Shown: positions 51,454 to 61,934 of the stretch, piece by piece
Layout of the letters: each line of letters opens with the position of its first letter
Numbering within the stretch: position 1 is the first letter of the stretch
Assembly (NCBI RefSeq): GCF_002994745.2
Contig: NC_037090.1
Coordinates: 6,569,501-6,633,500 of the forward strand
Length of the DNA stretch: 64,000 nt
Source of the DNA: Rosa chinensis
Lineage: Eukaryota; Streptophyta; Magnoliopsida; Rosales; Rosaceae
Direction of reading: 5' to 3'
Program-made: the position numbers and the translations under genes
The notes under the pieces: model-generated
Seen by the model: the letters and a program-made list of their open reading frames with translations, nothing else
What the model was told of the DNA's origin: nothing
Databases searched by the model: none

Positions 51454-52050
51454 ATATTTTAGTTGAAATTTTTTTTTTTAAAGTTTAGTTTTCGTGCTTA
51501 ATAATAGTGTATTTAGTATTTACAAATTGTCCTACATATCTTAGATTCATTAAGAACTTTCTTTCTAAAAAAAGAGAGAACAAGAGCTACCATTAGAATG
51601 GTAGATACTAGATTGATTGCCCTCCTACATGTAATGCAAGATATTACGATACCAAACTACCGAAGTATCATTAACTTTAATAAATATCATTAAATTTGTG
51701 CAATCCAAATTGGGCAGCTGATATTAATAATCCTTGAAAGAAAAAAATAAAATTTAAAAAAAGGTCTTTATCTGGATAAAGTACTCTGCCCCATCTATGC
51801 CCCAATCTAAAGAAGGTCACGTCTTTAAACACAACCAAATGGCTTATTAGCAATTGTTGCGACACAGGGGGGCAACACTAGAGTGGCTTTTTTGATAATT
51901 TGGAGAACCCACAAGGGCAAAGTTCTAACGCCTCAGCTATATGAATCCCACCTTTCTCAACACAGATCTCATCCTCGCCTTTGTTCACACACTCGAGCAC
52001 ATTTCAAAAACCAAACATCACAAAAAAAAAGCTCCAAAGTTTTCACAAGA
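51454..52050 (+). promoter_or_regulatory. 5' flank of DUF538 copy B
   Basis: Matches 35030-35270 plus 39357-39664 of copy A once the copia is removed, and has extra bases near 51596-51690. Conserved between copies are the GGTCACGTC string (an ACGT core), CTATATGAATCCCACC and the leader up to the ATG. Confidence 0.55.
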
Positions 52051-52533
52051 ATGTCTCTTATAACTGACGAGGTGAGAGCCAAGGCTGATGAGCTCTACCA
52101 CGGTGATGCTATCTGCCAGGAGAAGTCAAAGTTCCTGCTCACAGAGATGGGTCTCCCCAATGGGCTTCTGCCCATGAAGGACATGGTGGAATGTGGCTAC
52201 ATCAAAGACACTGGCTTTGTTTGGCTCAAGCAGAAGAAGAGCACCACCCACAAGTTTGAGAAGGTTGGGAGGCTGGCGAGTTATGCAACTGAGATCACAG
52301 CCACTGTTGAGAAAGGCAAGATCAGTAAGCTGACTGGAGTCAAGACCAAGGAGCTCTTGGTCTGGGTGTCACTCAGTGACATCTATTTGGATGACCCCCC
52401 AACTGGAAAGATCACCTTCAAGTCTCCTACAGGCCTATTCAGGACATTTCCTGCCTCGGCTTTCGAGCTTGATGGACCTGATGGTGGCAAGGCTATGAAG
52501 GTCAAGGACGTCCCCGGAGCTGTGGAGGTCTAG
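52051..52533 (+). CDS. DUF538 family protein, copy B
   Basis: 160 aa, single exon, same domain layout as copy A (GLPNGLLP, VWLKQKKSTTHKF, KITFKSPTGLFRTFP). A 15-bp in-frame deletion removes VNEEE, giving KAMKVKDVPGAVEV at the end. The reading frame is fully open and flanking non-coding DNA also matches copy A, so both copies may be expressed. This is the copy next to the intact Agenet gene and therefore probably keeps the ancestral position. Confidence 0.92.
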   Translation: MSLITDEVRAKADELYHGDAICQEKSKFLLTEMGLPNGLLPMKDMVECGYIKDTGFVWLKQKKSTTHKFEKVGRLASYATEITATVEKGKISKLTGVKTKELLVWVSLSDIYLDDPPTGKITFKSPTGLFRTFPASAFELDGPDGGKAMKVKDVPGAVEV

Positions 52534-53928
52534 GCTGATTGCTTTAGATTTCAAGGTGTATGATCTGTAAGAGCACTACTACCAGAGCCAAGAAGAAGGC
52601 TTTGCTTTATTTCTAGGTCTATTTTGACCATATGTAATTCAAGTACTTTTACTAGTGCCAGCTTTCGTATGAAATAAAATTTACATTTCCCTAAACCGGC
52701 TCTTTGTTCTATGATTCTATCAGTTTGTAATATCTGTCTGGTTCTGTGTTGTGAGAAAATACTAGTCTTTTTCAGAATTTGGTGTCTTGGTCTTAAAATG
52801 TTATGTCTTTGAATTGGTTTATCATCAGCTTTCATCTTCTTTACATGAAGAGGGGTTAAAACAGTGCTTCAAATTGATGAAGGGAGGTGCTTTCCTTCAG
52901 TTTCAACCAGAAAATGAGAAAGAGAGGTGCTTTCTTGGTTCTATTTCCTATTCACTTTTTCAGGACCTAACTTGGTTTTTGATGCCGGACCCCTCAAACT
53001 TAAAAAGGAGTTTTATTGAATTTAAAATTTAAATGGTCTAGAAACTAGTCAAACTACAAAGCCTAATTGCTCCAACTCTGATGGGCCAAAGACGGACATA
53101 GTTCACATCGAACAAGTCTACTGCAAATATTGAGATTTATAGATCTCCTGCTAATGGGTACCTAGTAATGTTGAAAGTGATTGCTATCAACCATGAAGAT
53201 GACGGTTTTCTCGAGTACAAGCTCCTATTTTGGACCACAACCAGAAGGGAAACAAGAAAAAGGAAAATTGAAGATGCAAATAGTATCCTCAATGGGTAGA
53301 TTACCAATCTACTTTACGAGAATTGTATCCAGTTAAAAGAATAGATTAAAATCTGATAACCATTTAAATGCAAATTCAAGGGATTTCAACTAGCAATTGT
53401 AAACTTATATTACAAAACGAAATTTCCATCAATTATTGACACCTTGTCACAAAACTAAAGACAAGGAGTCAACAAAAACCCCATTCTCAGTATGCACCGA
53501 CAATGCTGTAACAACTCGTCCTACAGTTCAGTAGCTGGTAAAATGGAATTTACAGATCCGGCCATGGTTTAACAGCTTCACGGTTGCTTGATTAGAGGGT
53601 TTTTTTTCAGGCAAAGTGATCGACTAAATAAGATAAGGTCTCCCAATTACTTCAGACAATTCCATTTTTTTTCAGGCAATTCCATTTTCCACAGAACTAT
53701 AACTTTAACTCCTGCCAAGAATAGAGAATCAGCCAACAATTAGATGAAACTACAATAACAGAATGTATTAAAAAGAAGGAGATGTGTGATTTTGGAAATT
53801 ACGATCATCAGAATTAGACATTGACAACTAGAAGAGAATAAATGTTGCCATCAGAATATGCCACACAATGTAGTCTTCATGACCACTTGAATTGAACCCC
53901 CAACAGACAACCATGGGGTAGCTTTCAG

Positions 53929-55758
53929 CTAGAAGGTGTAACTGTAAGCAGTTCTAACAATCAATGCATTATAACTGTCCTGCATCTTTCCATTTATGGC
54001 AACCTAAAACGGTAATTACCATAGAGAAAAGTTACCTACAGGAGTGACTCTAACAACTGTAGGCCACTTACAGTTGCTCTCCAACGAGGACCAAATTCAG
54101 ACCCAAATTTGGAAGGCCATATACCCAATTTGGGTTGGCAAGGCTCATCATCCCATCTACAAATAGTCTGATGCTGACTAAAGGTTTTGCAGATGCTCTA
54201 GAACTCAACTATTTCCCCAACTGGCTTTCTCATTCTCATACAAGATGTGAGACTTATGTGAGTTTGGAAATAATATGAGTCTCACCTCATGTAAAAGAGT
54301 TGAGGAAGAAGTTGGACTCTAAAATATTTTCCAACTATATCATGATCTATTACTCATTCCCCAAAAATGGAGGGAGGCAATCAAAGAATTTGTCTTTAGA
54401 TGAGATTTGTAATATCTTAATGTCACTACAGTTGGTAAACAGTCAATCTTTGCCCAAAGCTTGCTACTTTAGTGTGACATGTTGCACTTGGAAGCCAAGG
54501 AGTCAGTTTTTAAGAGAATTTGCATTGAACACTAAAGCAAAGTACAAGATATATGTCAATAAAATGGTAGAGATTAGATAGAGCCATACCCGAGATGGGA
54601 TAACCCATTTGCCATCAATCCAGTCCTGATGAAGCCTTAACTCAGAGTGCTGATATTCAAGTTCCTCACAGGTTTCCTTGAAGTAGACTATGTACCTTGA
54701 ACCTCTTAGAACCTTAGAAATAACACCAACCCACCACCCATCATTGTACAAAGCATCAACCTCGTCAAGTTGCTTGAAATGATCAACAACATTTTCTGGT
54801 GGATGAGGTCGTATGTGCATGTTATCAACCTCTTCTCTCAGAAGTGCCAAATCATCCTCTGTCCTCAAGCACTTGTACTCAATAAGGAACTTGTCTTTCC
54901 CCACAGATTTCACTACAGTGGCAGCAAACCAAGAACCATGGAATCCTTCTTCATCACTGCTAACCTCAACCAGTGCTCCCTTGGTGAAGATTTCATTGCT
55001 CATAATTGAATCAGTTACATTAGGGTCATTCTGCAATTAAAAAATCTGAGCTCATGAAGGAAATGCGGCGAAAACACTAGGACGAATCAGAAAAAGAACA
55101 GAAATGTGCAGCCAAAACAAGCAACATTAGCAAACTACGATAATGCAGAACCATATAAAGTTTCTGTCTTTGAGTACTTGCCAGCCTGGTCAGGATTTGC
55201 ACCACAAGATTCTTTCTCAAAACATATTACACTTCAAAATCTTATTATTACCATCACATTCTTTCTCACAAAAAACAAAACAAAAATGACATCATATTTC
55301 CCAAGAAACTAAAATGCCTCAGCAAACCACACTAGATCACTTAAACAGCTACAGTCCAAAAATTGTTCACACAAAGCACAAAAAGCAAATTCTCATTTTC
55401 TAAACCTTCACATTAGACTCACATTGACTCTGGCAAAAATCGGCCCTTGTCAGCAGTAATTAAGGCCAAACTATAATTCTCCATTTCAATGGAGAACCTA
55501 ATTTTACCTTACGGTTAATTTTGAAAAAAAATATTAACACATAAAAACTAAAAGTCCTCACTTCATTTCCGGCGATGTACGCTGATCAGAATGCAAGAAA
55601 TTTCAAAGAAAGATCAAAACTTTTCTGACCTCTCCAACTTCTTCTATCAATTCTTCACGCGGCGGAGACGGCGGAGGCGTTTCCGGCATGGGGACCAAAC
55701 CAGGAGTCAGGCATTTACTGAAGTTGAAGACTTTGGTTCTTCGAGGCTTTCGAGGCAT
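53929..55758 (-). CDS. Plant Agenet-domain protein, 3 exons
   Basis: Exon 1 is 55758-55630 (MPRKPRRTKVFNFSK start, Pro-rich middle). Exon 2 is 55030-54590 and exon 3 probably 54003-53929, predicting 214 aa. Exon 2 carries tandem Agenet (Tudor-like) domains: TKGALVEVSSDEEGFHGSWF with FLIEYKCL, then VDALYNDGWWVGVISKV with YIVYFKETCEELEY. These folds usually bind histone tails or other modified ligands in the nucleus. The first two exons join in phase with good GT-AG sites. Exon 3 (VAINGKMQDSYNAL, ending YTF) is less sure, since it rests only on an acceptor and phase. Longer relatives have more Agenet repeats, so the C-terminus may be incomplete. Confidence 0.8.
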
Positions 55759-55928
55759 TTCTGAGTTTGGGGATTTTACTGCCACTGGTTTTAGGGATTT
55801 TACTGGTTTTTAGTAGTTAGTACTCACCTTGTGGGCTTTTTCCAGCCCAAAATACTCACTGTGTCAACGTGTCAAGTTTTGATTTGCTGAATCATATTGG
55901 CGGGAGTTAATTTTTGCAATTAGGAAAT
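55759..55928. promoter_or_regulatory. Bidirectional promoter, Agenet/PPR
   Basis: Only 170 bp separate the divergent start codons of the Agenet gene (minus) and the PPR gene (plus), so promoter and leaders must share this stretch. There is no obvious TATA box. It contains AGCCCA/TGGGCT-type strings near 55836-55851, like site II elements (TGGGCY) of plant housekeeping and organelle-related genes. The regulatory role is inferred. Confidence 0.55.
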
Positions 55929-58337
55929 ATGGGTTTGCCTTCAAAGTCCAAACCTTTGCAGTTGAAACACTTCATGTCCTCTTCAAAGTTCAAACCTTTA
56001 GCTATGAACTTGGGTAGATTGACCATAAACTTGTCAATTTTAGAAACCCATTTGCCCAAATGCAAGAATCTCAAGCAGTTCAATCAAATACTATCTCAGA
56101 TGATCCTCACTGGTTTCATTAGGGACACATATGCTGCAAGTAGAGTCCTCAAGTTCTCCACTGACTCTTCTTTGAGTGACATTGATTTGTCATTAAGAAT
56201 TTTCAACCACATTGAGAACTCAAATGGGTTCATTTGGAACACTATGATGAAAGCTTATATACAAAGAAGCTGTCCCCAAAAGACTTTGAGTCTTTACAAA
56301 TTGATGTTGGGTAAGAATGGGGATAGAGATAATTATACATACCCAATCCTAGTTCAAGCTTGTGCTATGAGAGCATCAGAGTTTGAAGGGAAACAGATGC
56401 ATAGTCATATTTTGAAGTTTGGGTTTGATTCAGATGTGTATGTGCAGAACACATTGATCAACATGTACTCAGTTTGTGACAATATGAGGGATGCACGCAA
56501 TGTGTTTGATGAAATGCCTGTGTTGGATTCGGTGGCGTGGAATTCGATATTGGCTGGCTATGTTAGGGTGGGGGATGTAAAGCAGGCTAAGTGTATATAT
56601 GATCAGATGCCAGTGAGGAACACGATTGCTTCGAATTCTATGATTGTGTTGTTTGGTAAAAGAGGTTGTGTGACTGAGGCTCGGCATTTGTTTGATGAAC
56701 TGCCTGAGAAGGATATGGTTTCGTGGAGCGCGTTGATTTCTTGTTTCGAGCAAAATGAGATGTATGAGGAGGCTTTGGATATGTTTGTGAAAATGGTTGC
56801 TAATGGAGTTATGGTGGATGAGGTTGTGGTGGTTAGTGTGCTTTCGGCATGTGCACATTTGTCAGCTGTTCACACAGGGAAGTTGATCCATGGGTTAGTT
56901 GTGAAAATTGGAATTGAAAGTTATGTTAATCTTCAAAATGCTTTTATTCATATGTATTCCAGTTGTGGGGAGATAATGGTTGCCGAGAAACTGTTCAATG
57001 CAGCCTACAACCTGGATCAGATATCTTGGAACTCAATGATATCGGGGTACTTGAGATGTGGTTTAGTTGAAGCTGCTAAGACATCATTTGATTCCATGCC
57101 TGAGAAGGATGTAGTGTCTTGGAGTGCAATGATATCAGGCTATGCTCAGCATGACCGGTTTTCAGAAACTTTGGCATTGTTCCAGGAGATGCAGCTGTGT
57201 GGAATTAGGCCCGATGAGACCACTTTGGTGAGCGTCATCTCGGCTTGCACTCATTTGGCTGCCCTTGACCTGGGCCAATGGATTCATGCTTATATAAGGA
57301 AAAATAGCCTTAAAGTTAATGTCTTTCTTGGGACAACCCTTATTAACATGTACTTGAAATGTGGGTGTGTGGAAAATGCATTGGAGGTTTTCGAGGAGAC
57401 AGCAGAAAAGGGAGTTTCTACTTGGAATGCTCTTATTCTTGGGTTGGCAATGAATGGGTTGGTGGAGAAGTCGCTTGAAATGTTTGCAAAGATGAAGACA
57501 AGGGGTGTGACACCTAATGAAATAACCTTTATGGGAGTTATTGGAGCTTGTCGTCACATGGGCTTGGTAGATGAGGGGCGTCGCCACTTCGATTCCATGA
57601 TGCAGGAACACAAGATAGAACCCAATGTTAAGCATTACGGATGCATGGTTGATCTTCTTGGACGTGCTGGTATGCTCAAGGAGGCAGAGGACCTCATTGA
57701 AAGTATGCCTATGACACCAGATGTTGCTACTTGGGGTGCCTTACTGGGGGCTTGTAAGAAACATGGGGACCATGACAGGGGTGAGAGGATAGGAAGAAAG
57801 CTCATTGAGCTCGATCCTAACCATGATGGGTTCCATGTGTTGTTGTCCAATATATGTGCTTCGAAAGGTGATTGGGATGGTGTTCATGAGATTAGGGGAA
57901 TAATGATGCAACATGGGGTGGTAAAGACCCCAGGTTGTAGCATGATCGAAGCAGATGGTGTAGTTCATGAATTTCTAGCAGGAGATAAGAAACACCCTCG
58001 AATGAAAGATATTGAGGTTATGCTAGATGAAATGGCTCAGAAATTGAAGAGGGAAGGTTATGCACCAGATACAAATGAGGTATCCTTTGACATTGATGAA
58101 GAGGAAAAGGAAACTGTTCTTTTCAGACACAGTGAGAAACTGGCAATTGCCTTTGGGCTAATCGCTATCAGTCCACCATCACCAATACGAATAATAAAGA
58201 ATTTGCGAATATGTAACGATTGTCACATGGCAGCAAAGTTCGTCTCGAAAGCTTTTGGTCGTGACATTGTGGTGAGGGATAAGCACCGCTTTCACCACTT
58301 TAAGCAGGGATCTTGTTCCTGCAATGACTATTGGTAG
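55929..58337 (+). CDS. PPR protein, PLS-E-DYW class
   Basis: 802 aa, one exon, as is usual for this class. From about residue 85 it has tandem PLS-type pentatricopeptide repeats (VAWNSILAGYVRVGDVKQAK, VSWSALISCFEQNEMYEEAL, STWNALILGLAMNGLVEKSL). Then come E/E+ segments and a complete DYW domain with the cytidine-deaminase signature HSEKLAIAFGLI, the zinc ligands CNDCH, and CSCNDYW at the very end. Such proteins edit C to U in organelle transcripts at one or a few sites. Mitochondrial or plastid targeting is likely, but the N-terminus (MGLPSKSKPLQLKHFMSSSK) does not settle which. The start is the first in-frame ATG. The target RNA cannot be named without decoding the repeats. Confidence 0.95.
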   Translation: MGLPSKSKPLQLKHFMSSSKFKPLAMNLGRLTINLSILETHLPKCKNLKQFNQILSQMILTGFIRDTYAASRVLKFSTDSSLSDIDLSLRIFNHIENSNGFIWNTMMKAYIQRSCPQKTLSLYKLMLGKNGDRDNYTYPILVQACAMRASEFEGKQMHSHILKFGFDSDVYVQNTLINMYSVCDNMRDARNVFDEMPVLDSVAWNSILAGYVRVGDVKQAKCIYDQMPVRNTIASNSMIVLFGKRGCVTEARHLFDELPEKDMVSWSALISCFEQNEMYEEALDMFVKMVANGVMVDEVVVVSVLSACAHLSAVHTGKLIHGLVVKIGIESYVNLQNAFIHMYSSCGEIMVAEKLFNAAYNLDQISWNSMISGYLRCGLVEAAKTSFDSMPEKDVVSWSAMISGYAQHDRFSETLALFQEMQLCGIRPDETTLVSVISACTHLAALDLGQWIHAYIRKNSLKVNVFLGTTLINMYLKCGCVENALEVFEETAEKGVSTWNALILGLAMNGLVEKSLEMFAKMKTRGVTPNEITFMGVIGACRHMGLVDEGRRHFDSMMQEHKIEPNVKHYGCMVDLLGRAGMLKEAEDLIESMPMTPDVATWGALLGACKKHGDHDRGERIGRKLIELDPNHDGFHVLLSNICASKGDWDGVHEIRGIMMQHGVVKTPGCSMIEADGVVHEFLAGDKKHPRMKDIEVMLDEMAQKLKREGYAPDTNEVSFDIDEEEKETVLFRHSEKLAIAFGLIAISPPSPIRIIKNLRICNDCHMAAKFVSKAFGRDIVVRDKHRFHHFKQGSCSCNDYW

Positions 58338-58903
58338 TAGATTAGTACTGAAGTTGGTTCGAACATTATTCACCTAGTGGATGTTCTTGGTTATAAAATG
58401 GCACACCAACAGACCAATATGATGCTTTGAAGCTAATTGTTGCGACAACGACAAATAACACATGGTTGAATATCGATGCATATACTACCTCCAAGAGGTA
58501 AAAGGAGGCATTGGCCTTTGCTGGGTTGGAAAAGGATGAACTAGGAGTTCAGAAGCACCAAATACCAATGGGGAAAATCTCATGGAATGATTCCGGTGGT
58601 ACGTAAAGTCACGGCTGATTTTTCTCACAGCGGCAAGACAAGTTGAAGATGCAGCCAGCCAGCCACAGATGTTTCTATTTCTTCCATGGTCACTGGTGCT
58701 GAAGATATATGGAACCAATATATAACAATCCATCAGCAACTCATCCATCTGATGGTCAAGTATCACCACTTTGCTAGAGATTGCAATCAAAATAACTGCA
58801 ATGGTCTGAATCTTGTGAGCCTGCGGTTAAGTAATCTCTTGCTCTTGTAAGCTGAGACGCAGTTTTGTTAGAATTTGACGTGGGCCGACAATGGAGGAAA
58901 TCT
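58338..58903. other. PPR 3' flank
   Basis: No gene is supported. The minus-strand ORF at 58485-58790 has no recognisable domain and no conserved partner. Confidence 0.4.
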
Positions 58904-58918
58904 AATCAGGCACATGAG

Positions 58919-59176
58919 TTTTTTTTTTTTTTTTTTATAATTAAAATAGAGGATTAGGCGATATTAGCCTCTCGTTAGCGGTCATTGCGTAAAGCGCCTA
59001 CCCTCCTCATAATAGAGAGGGGACCACTACACCCGGGAACCCACCCCCATCCCTCTATTTTATTTTATTAGAAAATAAACAAAATATAAGATGGAAGAAG
59101 GTGACATAAACCAAAACCTCTCCCAAAACCAAGAAACATTACAACTGGACTGAAAATTCCAACATTAAGGATAGCA
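58919..59176 (-). mobile_element. Short non-LTR retroposon with poly(A), minus strand
   Basis: 258 bp flanked by a perfect 15-bp target duplication, AATCAGGCACATGAG (58904-58918 and 59177-59191). On the minus strand it ends in AATTATAAAAAAA with about 19 A, seen as the T-run just after 58918. A GGGTTCCCGGGTG string resembles a pol III B box, but no matching A box is clear at the 5' end. It is either a SINE or a 5'-truncated LINE. Confidence 0.82.
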
Positions 59177-59309
59177 AATCAGGCACATGAGATGATAATA
59201 TGACAGTTACATAACCGTGTTTCTGGGTTGAGAGTTGAGACCAAAACTCATCGGCAGAATACTATTTTGAGAACTTTGGTTTATATTGCACGGTTGCACC
59301 TAATAAAGT

Positions 59310-59665
59310 GTATTTTGTTGTAGTATATATGATTCACATGTACAAAACATGAGTCATAGTATAAATGTCTATATCATGTATACAAATAGGTACTTGAGTG
59401 TATAATGTAGGTATTGTGACTTGTGTGACAAGCTTTATGCCAAAGGGCAACAAGCATGGCATTTTATCATCATCACAGCCACCATAGAAGGCTGCAGCTG
59501 TGAATGTAGAGGTTATCAAATTGAGTTACTCTTTGAGCTTTCACACTTGTAATATTTTCCTATAAATACCTCTTTGTGTGAGATGAATAAACACACTTGA
59601 ATCTCTATTCTCACAGAAACATTACTCTCTCTCTCTGTTTATCATTTCATACTTGTTCTCAAACA
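59310..59665 (+). repeat. 5' LTR, copia copy 3 (left edge approximate)
   Basis: It ends CTCAAACA just before the PBS. A clean TATA box, TATAAATA, lies at 59561-59568, about 100 bp before the LTR end, with a CT-rich run at 59624-59637 in the predicted R/U5. Confidence 0.65.
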
Positions 59666-59879
59666 CGTTATCAGCACGAAATTGCTCTAGAATTAGAATC
59701 GAAATTGAAAAGAGGAGAGGTAGTTCATAATCCGATCGAAGTCATTTTTTCAAACTTGCAAAAAACCTCCAAACCCTAGCTCATATCAAAGCCCTTGATT
59801 CAAGAAGCTCAGAACCGGTTTCAGAACGCCCAGAACCGGCCGGAAACAGCCTGAACCGGCCACCGGAAAAATCGAACCG

Positions 59880-60490
59880 CTGCTGAACCGCTGTCGAAGT
59901 GCTGCCGAGACCTGCCGAAAGCTCCTGCCGAGTGCTGCCGAGTGCTGCCGAAAGCCCCTGCCGATACCTGCCGAAAGCCCCTGCCGAGTCCTGCGCAGCA
60001 GCTGCCGAGCACCTGCCGAAGCCCTGCGCAGCAGCTGCCGAGCACCTGCCGAAGCCCTGCGCAGCAGCTGCCGAGCACCTGCCGAAGCCCTGCGCAGCAG
60101 CTGCCGAGCACCTGCCGAAGCCCTGCGCAGCAGCTGCCGAGCCACCTGCAGGCCATCTGCCGAGCAGCTGCGCAGCAGCTGCCGAGCTCCTGCCGAGCAG
60201 CTGTCGACACATCTGTCGACAACTTTTCCGGCGACTTTCGGACAACTTTCCGGCGACTTTTCCGGCAACTTTCCGACAACTTTCCGGCGACTTTTCCGGC
60301 AACTTTCCGACAACTTTTCCGGCGACTTTCGGACAACTTTCCGGCGACTTTTCCGGCAACTTTCCGACAACTTTTCCGGCGACTTTCGGACAACTTTCCG
60401 GCGACTTTTCCGGCAACTTTCCGACAACTTTTCCGGCGACTTTCGGACAACTTTCCGGCGACTTTTCCGGCAATTTTTGGACAACTTTTT
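59880..60490. repeat. Two adjacent minisatellites in the copia leader
   Basis: First array, about 59880-60205: CTGCCGAG/CTGCCGAA motifs, including about four copies of a 33-bp unit with GCGCAGCAGCTGCC. Second array, about 60215-60485: roughly 19-bp ACTTTTCCGGCG/ACTTTCCGACA variants grouped into a 57-bp higher-order unit repeated about four times. Both periods are multiples of three, so all six frames stay open, which explains the overlapping long ORFs. The position between PBS and gag makes this untranslated leader. Confidence 0.85.
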
Positions 60491-60776
60491 CCGGCAATAT
60501 TATTCCAAGGTAATATTTACTAAAAGTTCCCGTTTTTGAGTTTTTACTCTATTCTTCTTCTCTTTATTTTTCTCGGGAACTTACAATCAAAAGCGGAATT
60601 CCAAGAAATTCACGCTAAACGAACTAAGAGCGTTCGTAATTATGAACTAAGAGTGTTCATAATATTCGGACTAAGAGTGTCCGCAAAACATCATTGTTTT
60701 GGTCTAAAGATTATTGATTTTAGATTTCGTGGAAGTTTTGAACTCCGAAACTAATATATCTTCTCTTATCTTCAGG

Positions 60777-61934
60777 ATGTCGAATGCACCTAGACTCGAC
60801 TTTCAAATGCTTGACTCAACGGGTTCGGAATACTATAGTTGGGTAACCGACGTTGAGAACCACCTCACTTCAAGAGGGATATTGCCCATAATTCAAGCTC
60901 CTAATCCAGGCCTTGTGTTCCAAAGAACACCTACAAAGCATGCACAAGCTATTATCTTGATGCGGCGCCATATGGATAAAGCTCTCAGACTAGAGTATAT
61001 GTCAATGAGAGATGCTCGAGACTTATGGGTAGCGCTAGAAGAGCGTTTTGGTAATATCCAAGATACCCTCCTCCCTGACTTGAAGGTTCAGTGGAATAAT
61101 ATACGCTTCTCCGACTTTAAGTCTGTTGCAGAATATAATTCGGAAGCTCTTCGACTCAAAGCTATGTTGAAGTTCTGTGGAAAGCCTCTCACAGAAGATG
61201 AGCTACTTGAGAAGACTCTCTCCACCATTCCCGTCTCAGCAATTGTGATATCAAAGCAATTTCGCACAGAAGTCAATGCTGGACGAATTACAAGGTTTAA
61301 TGAGCTTATTAATATTTTGTCGGTATCTGAAAAGTACGACAACATCCTTGTAAAGAATTATAATTCTAGGCCCATAGGAACCAAGAGCGTCCGTGAGGCA
61401 AATTATAATGCACCCAAAAAGGGGCGCAAGCAGCAATACCCTAATAATAAGGGACAAGAAAGGCGTACGGGCCCATATAACCACCCCAATAAAGAGAGAA
61501 ACCGCAACTTTAAAGCGGACACTCGTGGTGGCAACTTCACACGTGGTGGTAACTCCACACGTGGCAACTTCACACGTGGTGGCAACTCCACACGTGGGAG
61601 AGGTGAATATAATAACAATATGGGCCGTGGAGGTCGCATCATAAGGCGTGGTAGTAGCAGTAACCCTCCTAGGGAATATCCACAACATGGACAAACTGCA
61701 CCTCCAATGAAAGGAGGCAACCATAATGACGTGTGTCATAGATGCGGATCAATCGAGCATTGGTTCAAACAATGCCATGCAAGTACTAAACTAGCTGCAA
61801 GCTACAAAGAGTATAGGCAAAACAGGGAGCAAGAATCCAACCTTGCCGAAAATGAAGATAGTGAAGATGTCAATCTCACAATAGAGGACTTCAAAGCTGA
61901 ACAAATGCACGAGGATGCAGCAGACTTTGATTAG
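60777..61934 (+). CDS. Copia copy 3 gag
   Basis: 385 aa. The ATG gives MSNAPRLDFQMLDSTG. The capsid core resembles the UBN2/retrotran-gag family (ILMRRHMDKALRLEY, RDLWVALEERFGNIQDTLLP, SDFKSVAEYNSEALRLKA). A Gly/Arg/Asn-rich segment with repeated RGGNFTRGGNSTRG blocks, probably RNA-binding, precedes one zinc knuckle CHRCGSIEHWFKQC and an acidic tail ending ADFD. There are no breaks. It forms the virus-like particle shell and packages element RNA. The pol ORF does not overlap it: a 346-bp spacer intervenes. Confidence 0.9.
   Translation: MSNAPRLDFQMLDSTGSEYYSWVTDVENHLTSRGILPIIQAPNPGLVFQRTPTKHAQAIILMRRHMDKALRLEYMSMRDARDLWVALEERFGNIQDTLLPDLKVQWNNIRFSDFKSVAEYNSEALRLKAMLKFCGKPLTEDELLEKTLSTIPVSAIVISKQFRTEVNAGRITRFNELINILSVSEKYDNILVKNYNSRPIGTKSVREANYNAPKKGRKQQYPNNKGQERRTGPYNHPNKERNRNFKADTRGGNFTRGGNSTRGNFTRGGNSTRGRGEYNNNMGRGGRIIRRGSSSNPPREYPQHGQTAPPMKGGNHNDVCHRCGSIEHWFKQCHASTKLAASYKEYRQNREQESNLAENEDSEDVNLTIEDFKAEQMHEDAADFD

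Larger units (their letters stand above)
51028..55699. repeat. Tandem segmental duplication, copy B
   Basis: The compact copy: spacer, DUF538 gene, and the whole Agenet gene. It joins copy A at 51028-51032 through CCAAA and ends at 55695-55699, also CCAAA, inside Agenet exon 1. It lacks both copia insertions and the 2.6-kb insertion and so serves as the empty-site reference for all of them. Confidence 0.85.

Noticed and set aside
56469..56858. Minus-strand ORFs under the PPR gene
   Set aside because: Antisense shadows of the long PPR-DYW frame, with His-rich composition produced by the codon pattern.
59781..60523. Several long overlapping ORFs (about 190-240 codons) on both strands
   Set aside because: They lie in minisatellites whose periods are multiples of three; all frames are open by construction and the proteins are pure repeats.
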